This document shows positions 45,621 to 59,406 of a DNA stretch of 64,000 bases, in pieces (position 1 is the first letter of the stretch; every line of letters starts with the position of its first letter). The DNA is taken from contig OZ024867.1 in the NCBI GenBank assembly GCA_964017155.1, forward strand, positions 6,937,489-7,001,488. Reading direction: 5' to 3'. The notes beneath the pieces are model-generated. The model was not told the origin of the DNA and did no database searches. It saw only the letters and a list, made by a program, of their open reading frames with translations. The stretch is from Oasisia sp. SBJ-2009 (Eukaryota > Annelida > Polychaeta > Sabellida > Siboglinidae). Position numbers and translations under genes: made by a program.

Positions 45621-46762
45621 GATCGTTAGGCGTCCAAGCTAAATAAATAAACGCCATTTATGATTCCCAAATTTCGCATAGCAGCCTATAAACTTTGAAG
45701 GCGGTCGGTATATATTTGATTGATCTTGTACCGTCATTCAGTTTCACTTTTACATTTTCGTCACTCGATCTTAATTCAGATCAGAACTTTGACTGTACTT
45801 TGGAGGCAGTCTCCGTCATGGACATGTTGGCGGGACGCTGGCACATGTGCCTCTGAACTTGATATTGGATGGTCTCCCCAGCAGAATTAAGTAAATGACA
45901 GATTAATGTCGCTGAATTCAAGGCAGAATTTCATGTAAATCTGTTTGATAGTGACTGTAAGTGCGAAGCTTTCTCTTCCCTTGATTTGATCATTCGTTCC
46001 AGATATGTCATTTCTGTTTTCTGATCTCCTCAAAGATTCCGCTACCAACATCTACCATAACTTGGCTATTGCCTTCCTCGTGCAGCAGTACGTTATTTTA
46101 GAGATACATGATTTGCAAACGCTCGGTCTCTTGTATACGCTCGGTATCACCTGCGTATAAACTTCATTACAAATATAGGAAAAATGGCTTCATTTCTAAT
46201 TTATCATTGTCACGTACCTGAGGTAATACCAGCTAAGCGTGTGGAAAAAGTCCACTAATATTCTACACTCTGACCACAATCTTTTCGTCTATGTCATTCG
46301 CTTGGTATCGTCAAAAACTACCCCACGTCAAAATATGATTCTATCATATTTTACTACAGGCTTTAATTTTAGTGTAGGCCAATTTAGTCTATACAGGTTT
46401 TATCTAAACGGAAGAATGAACACATGGATACAATTAATATTGTTGTACTTTATTATTTACCCTTGCATACGCTTTGTTGAAAATGTGCCTTCGATAGCTG
46501 TCGGCGAAACTACCCCACCACATACACTGTACCTACTGCGCGTCCATTCAACAAAAAACTGATATATTTCGAAGATTATATGTCGAAATATACATCGTTA
46601 AATGGATAAACCCACCCTGGTTAATGCATAATTCGTGTTAGTAGGCATGTGCCTCGTTGATAGGTAACACCATTACAATGCCGTGCTGCATGTTTTTGTA
46701 ATATTAATATACTTATATTTCAAAAACTTGTTGTCGACGTTTCGTGATAACTGACCGTATAC

Positions 46763-46763
<1 letters not shown>

Positions 46764-46840
<77 letters not shown>
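46764..46840. repeat. (TA)n microsatellite next to element X (U3)
   Basis: Same slot as 20590-20651 and 59318-59401. Confidence 0.95.
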
Positions 46841-46844
<4 letters not shown>

Positions 46845-47455
46845 CCTGTTTACGCTTAATGGCAGAACCATGAGCGAGTTTGCTAAAGAAATGAATCAAG
46901 AGTGTAGTTGTAGTTGAAATTCAATAATTCATAAGTAAATAGATGATACAAGATCGTGCGCTGCTACGGTATAGTCTCATTGAGGTTATTCCCAAACAAT
47001 TATTAAATGACAATAAACTTAGTAAAGGTGGCGGGTGATATCCCCCACATATTCCTTTAGTAATAGCTCGGTAACTTTCGTAGGGCCGCTTTTCCTAAAA
47101 CTACCAGCAGCGTGCTACAGAATGCTTACTTTAGTATTACGTGAACACTATTAAATGACAATTAACTAAGCAAAGGAAGTGGGTGACACCCCTTCCCCAA
47201 CAAATAATGGGAGTAGCACCCCCACAACAACCCAAAAAACCCTGCGTACACCGGCACTGTCAACAGTAAAGAGGAAAAACCCAGGAGGCAAACCCTCGTG
47301 TATATTACGATGGGAAAACGTTATTATAAGACACCGCTATACGTACTACAAAAACGAACGCAGAAAACGTAAAGAAATTGGAACTGGTGATAGAGAGGGG
47401 AGAAAGACTGATGAGAAAAATACATCTTTGTTTTGGGAAACAACGGCTTGTTTGA
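46841..47455 (+). mobile_element. Element X (U3)
   Basis: Single-orientation copy, nearly identical to 59402-60017 and a few percent different from 33786-34396. The inverted arm of U2 is absent. Confidence 0.7.
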
Positions 47456-49390
47456 AAATAACATCAATCAACTTCAACAGAGGCACCAAGATAATAACCA
47501 TCCTAAAGTTAGTTTGCAATGACAGATCTATTTCAAGTATCAGTTGATTAATTTCAAATTAGCTCCAATGGAAACAAATATGCTAAGTATAATATCACAC
47601 ATATTGGATTTTACACAAAAAAGCTGATTTGTCATGGATGGATTCAGGTGAGATTTTATCTATGGACCGCTTTCACTTTCTTATTGTGTCTGTGTACATC
47701 GTCTACAGGAGAACAGCGTGTTATGCTACGCGTCCATGCCATGTCAATTTTCCTTTCGTGACATTTGCCATTATTACATTAGTATAGGACCAACAGGGAT
47801 ATGACCTTGCTCCACACATATTAATTGGTCTTGTGCTCCATGTGGTATTGTCGAATTGTCGGACCATCTTCGTCATGCACGTGGTTCCTAATGCATTTTT
47901 ATCTGAATCAGCAAAACGTATCCAGTTTTTGGTCCATTTTGAAAGGTAGAAATGATATGATTTGAATAAGCTAAACGTACTGAAGAAGCGTCATTAACGA
48001 TCTCTTGTGATGCACTACACTATTTCCAAAGAAGCTCGATGAATCTTAGCAAACTCGAAACATGTCAAACCTCTATCGATAGCCATTATATTGGTTAATT
48101 GTCTTAATGTTCGTACTCTGTGTTGATATACACCAAGGCTAGTTATATCATCCAGGTATCACTATGTGGTTTTACCCACGACGTTGTTTAGTTGCTCGCA
48201 ACATTTGGCGGTGTCTTCTTGAACTTGGAAACAGGGATGCGGATGTATTTGATTAGTTGTAATGTTGATTGGTTTGGACATATGCTATGTGTACAAATAA
48301 CGGTCGTTTATTCATAAACACTTTACCCATTTCGTCGGGAACACGCCCAATGAGACAAGCATTGTGCAATACGACACTTACATGTAAAGTAATTTGTTTC
48401 TAATTGAAATTAATGTGCATTTAATTAAAACGAGGACTGTTCGTGTTTGCATGGCAGTATTGTGGTGACTTTCAAACGTCTTGGCCTTGGCGCCACTTCG
48501 CGGATAAAACCGTTCAAGAAGAAATCATCAAGCAAACTCTACGTAGCCTCGTGTCAACAATACTACTTGTCGTCATTCAGAATTATTCATTTGTATCATA
48601 TACACTATTTTTATCTTAATTATATTACGTGAATATATCTAGTATGAAAATATACATATGTCATACAAATTACTATAGGATATATTGATTGTGTTGTTTA
48701 TTTTGAATTAATCGTGCTACAGAATACATTCATTTATATTACGTAAACACTATTAGTCGACAATAAAATAATAAAAGGAGGTTTTTTGGTCGCTAGATGG
48801 CATAAGGTGGTACATGGTTATATTTCTCTGCTCGTTCATATTGTCATTTATAATCCAAATTCTACATTGATGTGTTTGACATTCGTGTAGTATTAAGACC
48901 AAAACACTATTTTATTTTGGATTCGCAGAAACGTGTCTAAAATCTACCAGTTACGCCGCTGAAATTGTAAATTTGTAACTTGCCTTTTCATTGTTCGCGT
49001 CGGATAATCACCATACAAACGTGTAATCCTTGTAAACTGCTTACAAACAAGCCCTATGAGACGTTTCTTTACACCCATAATCGCCCTGGGGGTGAAGACC
49101 TCTGAAAGTTTCATTGCACGGACACTAAACGTCTTATTACCTTGCACAGGCTTGCTGAACGCGAAGAATTAAACGATCTGTATTTAGCCCTTTTATCTAT
49201 TTATTTATTTAGCATATTAACCGATTTATTTAGTCTTTTAATCGATGTTTATAACGTTTGTGATTACTGTTTGTTTTTATAATTTATTAAATTTGTAGTC
49301 AATTCATAAATTAGTTTTAATAAAAATAAAAATAAATAATAAATAAATAAATATATAATAACAAATAAAATAATATAAATAAAGTCTGAT
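47456..49390. other. Conserved unit DNA without recognised gene (U3)
   Basis: Equivalent of 34397-36337. Contains the conserved short frame starting at 48458 described under U1. Confidence 0.4.
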
Positions 49391-51250
49391 ATGGCTCCGT
49401 GCAAACGACAGCGTAAGACAAAACGACACTTGGTTTGTAATGACTGCCAGAGCTGGGTCGATTTTGCATTCACAGCTATGGTGAAGGAGATGGAGGAGAA
49501 ACTCAACACGAAAATAGATAACATAGAAAATGATGACAGGGAAAGAGTTGGGAACACTGTGACACAGAAAGAGCAGATTTGTGAAACAGAGAAACAGATC
49601 GGGGGGAGAAGGGTCAGAGATACAAGTGGTGAACCGGTAGCTGATAATACTGATGACGAGCAACAACTGATAGAAGGCAGGAGCTACGCAGACGAAGTAG
49701 CTAAGGGGAAAGAGAGGAAAGTTCGAGTGGTCATGGGGGATTCTATTGTCAGGAAGCTGGACAAGATAATAAACAAGGGGTTGACGTGACGGTATGTCTA
49801 CCAGGGGCAAAGATTGAGGATGTCACAGAAAGAGTAGGACAGGTGATGGGTAACGGCCACGGGGGATCCATTCTTGTGCATGTGTCCATTCTTGTCCCAG
49901 ATTATGTAATGTTTCGAAAATACAGGCAAGAGAGAATGGGAGGTGGGGTCATTGTGTATATTAAAGAGTCTATACAAGCATATGAATTACAGATTGAGAG
50001 ATCACAAACTGGAAACCAGTTTTGAGTGGAGTTCCACAGGGGTCGGTGTTGGGACCAATACTATTTTTGATATTTCTAAATGATTTGGATGATGACTTAT
50101 CAAGTAAACTACTTACATTTGCAGACGACACAAAAATGTTCAGAACTGTAAAAACTGATACAGATATAGAAACTTTACAAGATGATCTAACCAAGTTGGT
50201 AAAATGGTCTTAAAAATGGCAGATGTTATTTAAATTTGGTAAATGTAAATGCATCCACATTGGACATGGTAATGTGAGAAAAGAATACTTTATGGACAAA
50301 ACTATATTAGGCACAAGTGTAAAAGAAAAGGACTTGGGAGTTACATTTAGTGCCGACGTGACAGTTTCAGAGCAATGTGGAGTTGCTGCTGCAAATGGAA
50401 ATCAAATTGTAGGATTCATTAGAAGAAACATCACATATATGGATAAGATTTTAATAATACTATTGTACAAGGCAATAGTTACGCCACACTTAGAATATAG
50501 CATTCAGGCATGGAGGCCATATCAAAAGAAAGACATTGATCAACTTGAAAGAATTCAAAGGAGGGCAACTAAACTCATTCCAGAACTTAAACATTTATCC
50601 TATGAAAGACGCCTGTTAGAATGTAGATTGACAACATTAGAAACTAGAAGATTAACAGGAGACCTAATATAAGTAGTTTTTAAGATATTGAATGGATATG
50701 AAGATTATTGATAGCAACATTTTTTTTCAAACTAAAAGAAGATAGTATGACAAGGGCGCATAGGGCAGCGTTAGTCAAGCCATACTCTAGAGTAGACAAA
50801 AGAAAATTTTCCTTCTCCCGGAGAACAAAAACTGATTGGAATAATTTAAGTCAGGATTGGGTAAACGCCAGCAGTGTAAATATGTTTAAAAATAAAATTG
50901 ACAATTATCCGGCAAGGGCGGGCAATACCTAGGTTGAACACTTAAATATTTTAGAATTTATTTTAATGCTGATTAAATTATTTATTCATATATTTATTTT
51001 AATTTATTTATTATTATAAACAATGGTGTTATTGTAGGGTATTTTATGTGTTTATTTATTTTACTTGTATATTTTATAGAGACAATGTATACATTTTATT
51101 TTACTTATGTAATTTTTGAGACAACGTATTTTAATTAGTAGCATTTTAGTGCATTTTATAATATTGTATATTTATAATTTTTAAGTGAACACTCGATAAG
51201 CCACATGCTTCCTTGCTCACATGCCGTCTGGAGCTTGGTTCTGGACGGCA
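49391..51250 (+). mobile_element. Internally deleted CR1-like LINE, U3 copy
   Basis: Practically identical to the U2 copy, including the ORF1 deletion, the frameshift near 49781, the endonuclease sliver (to 50025), FADDTKMF and the TAA at 50211-50213. Differences are single bases (for example MDKILI for MDNILI near 50445). Confidence 0.85.
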
Positions 51251-51257
51251 ACTTGTT

Positions 51258-51603
51258 AAACCTTGTTACTCCTCTCCAAAAACAATAACCCCCCAAACAG
51301 CCCTAAAAACCGGCATACACCGACTCTGGCAACAGTAAACAGGAAAATGCCAGGAGACAATACCTCGAGTACATTAGCAGGAAAAAGCGCCTATATGAGA
51401 TACCGCTACACGTACTACAAAAATGAATGCAGAAAACATAAAGACATTCGAAATGGTGGTATAGAGGGGAGGAGTGCTGCAGGAGAAACGTATTTCTTTG
51501 TGTTGGGAAACAACGCCTTGTGTGCCTCTTGGGAGGGGCCCAACCCCCACCCCAGGGACCTGCCATTGCATCGAACAATGAAAGCGAAACCGAGAGCAGC
51601 ATA
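51258..51603. repeat. 3' piece of element X, containing the U2/U1 mosaic switch (U3)
   Basis: U2-like up to GGAAAAAGCGCC and U1-like from TATATGAG onward. Confidence 0.65.
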
Positions 51604-52780
51604 ACCGATAAGCAAGGAATTCGACATAGTGGGTAGCTGAAGTTAGGCCGTCCAAAAGTTAATTATGGTAACATAACACAACATCGGTACAAAGCAATCG
51701 GCTACACCATGTAATCGCCAACGAGTGTGGCAGTGTAAACGGGTATATGCCGGTGTGAAGCATAGGTAAAGTAACGTTTATATGCGTTGTTGGACTTCCA
51801 CCTGACCATATGCTGATTGTGTGTCTCCAACATACACAATTCAGCCGCCATGGTAGAAGTTCCGATGCGAAAAGTGTGGGATTTATATTTACTGGGGACC
51901 AGTCCCGCCCACCGGAGTGCGTCATTCAAAAAAGAGCTGTGGAAAACAGGGAACGTAGTAACTAGGGTATTGTAACCGTGCCAAATCTCCGGGAATCTAC
52001 CAATAAACCTCCGGCAACAGAAGACTGCGGCATCTGTGTACAGTTTAATCGAATCAGATGAGATCCAGTTAGAGTCTATTATATGATCATCGTGACCCCG
52101 TTGAACGAAGAAACAACACAATGTCAAGCCACGAGGTCAGCACGAGATTCCGCAGAGTAACGGAGAGACACTTACTTTTAGCAGCAATGGACGCAAGGAA
52201 CTTCAGGACTTAATCGAGAAACAGGCGAGCCTCCAAAGTAACCGTATCCAGTTCAATCCCATGGATCACTATGCGTGTAGATGGAAGGTGTGGCTTCTCG
52301 AGTTTAATAGGGATAGAAAGCTCATTCGCAAATGTAACAACTTGATTGTGATCCTGAAGGCAGCGAGCCGAATGGGGAGGGCTGATGAGGAAAATCGTCA
52401 AATATATGCGATTCGGCGCGGAACCCTCAAGCTTCTAACACCAAGTGCAGTGCACAATTCAACCGTTCAACACACCCCACAGACATACGACGATCGTAGC
52501 AGAAGTTTTCAAGGAAAACCCAAACACACGGTAGCAAGACGGGTGGATAGGAATTATACGGAAGGCATCCTCGATATCAGTTTTACCTTCCAACGGACCT
52601 CGAGCAAACTGACTGAGCAAATGGACGACATGATCGACGAAGTCTTTCGGAATAGATTCATTGAACGAAGTGAAGAAAACAGATGCAGCTGACATTCGCA
52701 AAAAGAGACCTTTTTTATCAGACAAATAAGGCAACATGTGGGCCTCCGTAAAGTATGCAATACGGACAGTATACATGTGG
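51604..52780 (-). mobile_element. DIRS-type remnant, deleted form (U3)
   Basis: Same structure as the U1 remnant with the same 1.27-kb internal deletion (junction at about 52665). Keeps HTFRIGTSTMAAE, WKSNNAYKRYF, DIEDAFRIIPIHP and the mutated LTIFLIS strand; the adjacent codon reads TAT as in U2 (ATATATGCG) rather than GAT as in U1. Confidence 0.8.
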
Positions 52781-52950
52781 TTATATGGACCAACTCAACC
52801 AGTAAGGAACACAGCACAGGACGGAAAGAGAATGTTGTGACAGAATATATAAACAGAGGCCGAATGAGAAGATCAAATAACAAAGGTAACAGGAATGTAA
52901 AGCACATCCATAAAAGTGGTGCCGCAGCATCAGAGCAGTGTCACCCATTG

Positions 52951-53243
<293 letters not shown>

Positions 53244-55031
53244 GGTGGATACATGGCACCAGCATATTATCACAGGACACACAACAAAGTAGAAAGACAG
53301 CACACCCACCAAAGAGGTCAGAGTATTAATACAACTACCCCGGTCTCAACACCCCCCAATCGGGGTAACGGATAGATACACGACATCACAATATCCCCAC
53401 TATGTAGAGTAAAGTACTCCTCGGGAAATACAACATCCCCATGATATGGGGTAACTACACTGGTACAGTGGAGTACAGCACACTAATTTACGTGGGACCC
53501 AGGCCATAGGCATCAAAGCAACTACTCAATAGCAACGGACACCAACCGATGGATGCACAGGGCACCAAGGCTACGTCTTGGCATATATACCTAAACCACC
53601 GAAACGCTGCTTAATACTACTATAATACCAATGATTCTATAACTACATAAAGATACGTAACTCCTCGCGAATTTGTCGTAAATAACGTGACATTGCGTAA
53701 TGTGGCGCCTTCTATTTTTAGCGGGTACTATGTGTAAAGCTGTTGACACGATAGCAAAGGTTCAAATGACAGAGACTGCACCAGCGGTCATATATTCCCC
53801 CTCTCCCCCTAACTAGTCCCACTCGCCTTGAAGATAAAGTTTTTTTAAGCTAGTCTATTATTTAAATTGAGTTTAATTCCACAGTGCATTCATGGGCATA
53901 TTCCGTAAATAATGCGAGCGTACTGCCCCTTATTATTAAAGATGTGATAATGTTGTCAACTTCTTGCTCGAAGTGATGTTCAATAACTCCCGTACCTGCT
54001 CATCTTTTTACAGTTATTTGTTCTTCTTTTAGTAATTAAATTTGGCCTTTGCTACAGTATTATTAGCTCTCCGCATTAAGATGGTTCACAAGAATACACA
54101 TGTTTGTTAATTTTTTTATTTAATTGCTGCAGTTATTCTATAACACTATTATTTTATTCACTGGTGATATAACTGTACTAGTATTGTAGCCTGCTGCGCT
54201 TTGCTCGGTTTATGCAGCAACGAATTGCAAGAAAACATACGTGGGTGGAAATTACAATGCCTTCTAATTGCACACATATAGTAAAGACAGATTGTATACA
54301 TGACAAGTGGCATTGCCATTGGCCAAGATAGTAAAAGTAAATCCCCATACAAACATGTATGCATTGTATAACTAAGGCAAACATGGTTATAAAGAAGTAT
54401 AGAATATTTATTCACAGAATGATAACAAACAATGGGCCAAGAACGTCCCAATTAATAAAGTGTGCAATTCAAAAAGGGAAGTGATCTCTACAGTTCAGAT
54501 AAAACGGTAAATAGTGTTTAAACTAACAAAAACGTTCCAGTGGCTGTACACAACCCAAACAAAAGGGCAACTAATGGATACAGCCCAATTTCAATGTTCC
54601 TATTAAAAACGGTGACTGCGACTCAGAATGTTTGTTATGGATAAACACACACCATTATTATGCCACAACCAAACGTCATGTTTTAATAATAGTATCACCA
54701 TAAACAGCATCTTGTGTACAGTCATTGGTCTGAATTAAACATGGACTACTAACATAACACTCAAAACTCATGAATAACATTCAGGTGTAGATCATACCAT
54801 ATACAGAACGTTTGAAAAAGCTTGCCTTGATTTCATTTAGAAAGTCAAAATATGCAATTTGTTTAGATCTACCTGGTTCATGTAATTGTCAAGAATATAT
54901 GCAGAAACTAACAAAATTAATGTACTGCCATTATTACCTTTGCTTTTAATATTGGATAGCCAATCTATTTAATACTGTTTTTTTGGAAATGTTTATTATG
55001 TTCTGGATGTATCTTTTCTGCTGTGATATTT
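53244..55031. other. Unassigned unit DNA (U3)
   Basis: Equivalent of 27801-29577. The minus-strand hydrophobic frame is here 97 codons (54451-54158). Confidence 0.4.
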
Positions 55032-55192
55032 TCATGATAATGTATGTAGTTTTAACCATGTGTTTATTATGCGTAGTTCTTTATTAATCAAATATTCAAC
55101 ATTCACTGCGTTTGTGTCATCTGTGAAGGTTGTACTTGTACTTTTATCATCAAGTATCATCATAAAGGCCTTTTTTTCTTCAAAACACACAC
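55032..55192 (-). pseudogene. LINE RT active-site fragment (U3)
   Basis: Same TFTDDTNAVN fragment as in U1 and U2. Confidence 0.6.
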
Positions 55193-55462
55193 ACACGTTC
55201 CTAGACACAACTTTCGCCATACACAGGCGCACTTTTTCTTATCGACACCGCGATTGCAATACGGTTAGTTAGCACTGGCAGTAAGCACGCCTTTGCTTTA
55301 CTCCAAAAACGCAACGGTTATACTCGTTTAAATAAGAAATGTCATGAATCTAAACGTGTTGTATAATTTGAATTGCTTTATACATTATCATATCAGCGTG
55401 AAGTGAACCTGTCTTTGTAATTGCAGATAACGCCTAATAATCCTTAGTGATCCTTTCCCTAA

Positions 55463-55648
55463 TCCACGCATCATCCATGTAATCTCATCCCTTCCACCCT
55501 TGTAGTATACATACTAGTTTTCTACACTCTTTCCATCCTTCTCTTCAGCGTTCTTCATAACGACATTCTCCTCGTCTCCATCCTGGGCCTCTCCTGTCTG
55601 TGTGTATGGATTGCAGCAGCCGTCTTCGACAAAGCAGTTTCAAAATAA
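55463..55648 (+). CDS. Short hydrophobic open frame, candidate terminal exon (U3)
   Basis: Same frame and TAA stop (55646-55648) as 30009-30194, differing by about one residue (AAAV for AAVV near 55617). Ungapped relationship to the diverged copy 19349-19453 also holds here. Confidence 0.3.
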   Translation, partial: STHHPCNLIPSTLVVYILVFYTLSILLFSVLHNDILLVSILGLSCLCVWIAAAVFDKAVSK

Positions 55649-55976
55649 CGTGTATAAATGGTGATCTTTGTGGCAGGCTCAAACCTCAGTGCAACAGACG
55701 ATTTCAGTGCCTTAGTTTACCATTGAATCACATCACACAAGTACAGCAGATAAAACTGATATAATAGGAGGCCATCCAGGTCCCCCCGTAACACGTGACC
55801 TTTTGTCAACTTAGTTAGTATTTGTCATAGATGAATACTCAATTACATCACGTAAACATAAAATTCATTTTGTTAGGTGATCAAAGCTGATAAGAAATAT
55901 ACAAATTTGTTGCGTATCACTGTGGATAGTTTTATTTTGCATGAAAATAATGAAAACATGTTTTTATTTGTTTCAG

Positions 55977-55988
55977 TTCCCATGAGTG
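55977..55988 (+). other. 12-nt putative micro-exon, hypervariable between units (U3)
   Basis: TTCCCATGAGTG between TTTCAG and GTAAGTG. It differs from the U1 core at 4 of 12 positions although about 320 bp of flanks show only about five differences. Phase 0 would encode Phe-Pro-Met-Ser; no stop in any frame. Confidence 0.4.
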
Positions 55989-56221
55989 GTAAGTGTTCAA
56001 CGCATTGTATTACGTGGCATTGGTAGTTCAACACAGATAACATTTAAACCAATTAGTTAATACTAATTTTAAACATTTAAATTACTGCCTGGAGATAATG
56101 ATGTGATTAATGCATGACGACATGTAGGCTGCGTCGTAAAGTAAGTTCATACGTACGGATGTTCGTATCTCAATACGGAAGCACGCATACATACATTCAC
56201 ACAAATACATACTCTCTGTCT

Positions 56222-56520
56222 CATTCTCTCTGTCTCTCTGTCTCTATATATCTATGTCTCTCTGTCTCTCTATCACTCTGTCTCTCCGTCTCTCCGTCTC
56301 TCCGTATCTCCGCCTCTCCGCCTCTCCGCCTCTCCGCCTCTCCGCCTCTCCGCCTCTCCGCCTCTCCGCCTCTCCGCCTCTCCGCCTCTCCGCCTCTCCG
56401 CCTCTCCGCCTCTCCGCCTCTCCGCCTCTCCGCCTCTCCGCCTCTCCGCCTCTCCGCCTCTCCGCCTCTCCGCCTCTGCCTCTGCCTCTGCCTCTGCCTC
56501 TGTCTCGCTGTCTCTCTATA

Positions 56521-56616
<96 letters not shown>

Positions 56617-56625
56617 TATATTTGT
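56222..56625. repeat. Compound satellite of U3: (CGCCTCTC)n, (TGCCTC)n, (TC)n, (TA)n
   Basis: The octamer CGCCTCTC runs 56310-56475, TGCCTC is short (56473-56500), TC about 56524-56550, TA 56551-56613. Compared with U1 the octamer is expanded and the hexamer contracted. Confidence 0.95.
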
Positions 56626-56830
56626 ATATGTTTATATATATGTTTATATAAAGAGATAGAGTGTGGGTATGTGAATGTATGTTAATTTTGACTGAATATG
56701 TTTGACGTATATCAATAACATAAATCAGTGTTATGTTAAGGCATTTGTTTACGTGTGGTCCGCTTTCGTACATCCTTGACACGCATACTGCGACCACACC
56801 ACTTAGTGTTTATATTTAACACATTTCATG

Positions 56831-56832
<2 letters not shown>

Positions 56833-56896
<64 letters not shown>
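56833..56896. repeat. (TA)n microsatellite (U3)
   Basis: Perfect TA run before ATTCGTTCG. Confidence 0.95.
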
Positions 56897-56899
<3 letters not shown>

Positions 56900-58184
56900 T
56901 TCGTTCGTTCGTTCGTTCGTTCGTTCGTTCGTTCGTTCGTTCGTTCGTTCGTTCGTTCGTTCGTTCGTTCGTTCGTTCGTTCGTTGGTTCGTTCGTTGGT
57001 TCGTTGGTTCGTTGGTTCGTTCGTTGGTTCGTTGGTTCGTTCGTTCGTTCGTTCGTTCGTTCGTTCGTTCGTTCGTTCGTTCGTTCGTTCGTTCGTTCGT
57101 TCGTTCGTTCGTTCGTTCGTTCGTTCGTTCGTTCGTTCGTTCGTTCGTTCGTTCGTTCGTTCGTTCGTTCGTTCGTTCGTTCGTTCGTTCGTTCGTTCGT
57201 TCGTTCGTTCGTTCGTTCGTTCGTTCGTTCGTTCGTTCGTTCGTTCGTTCGTTCGTTCGTTCGTTCGTTCGTTCGTTCGTTCGTTCGTTCGTTCGTTCGT
57301 TCGTTCGTTCGTTCGTTCGTTCGTTCGTTCGTTCGTTCGTTCGTTCGTTCGTTCGTTCGTTCGTTCGTTCGTTCGTTCGTTCGTTCGTTCGTTCGTTCGT
57401 TCGTTCGTTCGTTCGTTCGTTCGTTCGTTCGTTCGTTCGTTCGTTCGTTCGTTCGTTCGTTCGTTCGTTCGTTCGTTCGTTCGTTCGTTCGTTCGTTCGT
57501 TCGTTCGTTCGTTCGTTCGTTCGTTCGTTCGTTCGTTCGTTCGTTCGTTCGTTCGTTCGTTCGTTCGTTCGTTCGTTCGTTCGTTCGTTCGTTCGTTCGT
57601 TCGTTCGTTCGTTCGTTCGTTCGTTCGTTCGTTCGTTCGTTCGTTCGTTCGTTCGTTCGTTCGTTCGTTCGTTCGTTCGTTCGTTCGTTCGTTCGTTCGT
57701 TCGTTCGTTCGTTCGTTCGTTCGTTCGTTCGTTCGTTCGTTCGTTCGTTCGTTCGTTCGTTCGTTCGTTCGTTCGTTCGTTCGTTCGTTCGTTCGTTCGT
57801 TCGTTCGTTCGTTCGTTCGTTCGTTCGTTCGTTCGTTCGTTCGTTCGTTCGTTCGTTCGTTCGTTCGTTCGTTCGTTCGTTCGTTCGTTCGTTCGTTCGT
57901 TCGTTCGTTCGTTCGTTCGTTCGTTCGTTCGTTCGTTCGTTCGTTCGTTCGTTCGTTCGTTCGTTCGTTCGTTCGTTCGTTCGTTCGTTCGTTCGTTCGT
58001 TCGTTCGTTCGTTCGTTCGTTCGTTCGTTCGTTCGTTCGTTCGTTCGTTCGTTCGTTCGTTCGTTCGTTCGTTCGTTCGTTCGTTCGTTCGTTCGTTCGT
58101 TCGTTCGTTCGTTCGTTCGTTCGTTCGTTCGTTCGTTCGTTCGTTCGTTCGTTCGTTCGTTCGGTCGTTCGTTCGTTCGTTCGT
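56900..58184. repeat. Giant (TTCG)n array (U3)
   Basis: About 1285 bp, roughly 320 tetranucleotides. Apart from TTGG variants at 56983-57040 and one GTCG at 58162 it is perfect. Every unit contains a CpG. Frames of 390-470 codons repeating SFVR (plus) or TNER (minus) arise because the 12-bp triple unit has no stop. Confidence 0.97.
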
Positions 58185-59317
58185 TTGGCGTCCTAGCTAA
58201 ATAAATAAACGCCATTTATGAATTCCAAATTTCGCATAGCAGCCTATACACTTCGAAGGCGGTCGGTTTATATTTGATTGATTTTGTACCGTCATTCAGT
58301 TTCAGTTTTACATTTTCGTCACTCGATCTTAATTCAGATCAGAACTTTGGTTGTACTTTGGAGGCAGTCGCCATCATGGTCATGTTGGCGGGACGCTGGA
58401 ACATGTGCCTCTGAACTTGATATTGGATGGTCTCCCCAGCAGAATTAAGTAAATGACAGATTAATGTCGCTGAATTCAAGGCAGAATTTCATATAAATCT
58501 TTTTGATAGTGACTGTCAGTGCGAAGCTTTCTCTTCCCTTGATTTGATCATTCGTTCCAGATATGTCATTTCTGTTTTCTGATCTCCTCAAAGATTCCGC
58601 TACCAACATCTTCCATAACTTGGCTATTGCCTTCCTCGTGCAGCAGTACGTTATTTTAGAGATACATGATTTGCAAACGCTCGGTCTCTTGTATACGCTC
58701 GGTATCACCTGCGTATAAACTTCATTACAAATATAGGAAAAATGGCTTCATTTCTAATTTATCATTGTCACGTACCTGAGGTAATACCAGCTAAGCGTGT
58801 GGAAAAAGTCCACTAATATTCTACACTCTGACCACAATCTTTTCGTCTATGTCATTCGCTTGGTATCGTCAAAAACTACCCCACGTCAAAATATGATTCT
58901 ATCATATTTTACTACAGGCTTTAATTTTAGTGTAGGCCAATTTAGTCTATACAGGTTTTATCTAAACGGAAGAATGAACACATGGATACAATTAATATTG
59001 TTGTACTTTATTATTTACCCTTGCATACGCTTTGTTGAAAATGTGCCTTCGATAGCTGTCGGCGAAACTACCCCACCACATACACTGTACCTACTGCGCG
59101 TCCATTCAACAAAAAACTGATATATTTCGAAGATTATATGTCGAAATATACATCGTTAAATGGATAAACCCACCCTGGTTAATGCATAATTCGTGTTAGT
59201 AGGCATGTGCCTCGTTGATAGGTAACACCATTACAATGCCGTGCTGCATGTTTTTGTAATATTAATATACTTATATTTCAAAAACTTGTTGTCGACGTTT
59301 CGTGATAACTGACCGTA

Positions 59318-59320
59318 TAC

Positions 59321-59401
<81 letters not shown>
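59318..59401. repeat. (TA)n microsatellite next to element X (U4)
   Basis: Same slot as in the other units, a few repeats longer than in U3. Confidence 0.95.

Positions 59402-59406
<5 letters not shown>

Noticed and set aside
56803..58215. Open frames of about 390-470 codons (SFVR and TNER repeats)
   Set aside because: Artefacts of the (TTCG)n array, open in all three frames of the plus strand and on the minus strand.
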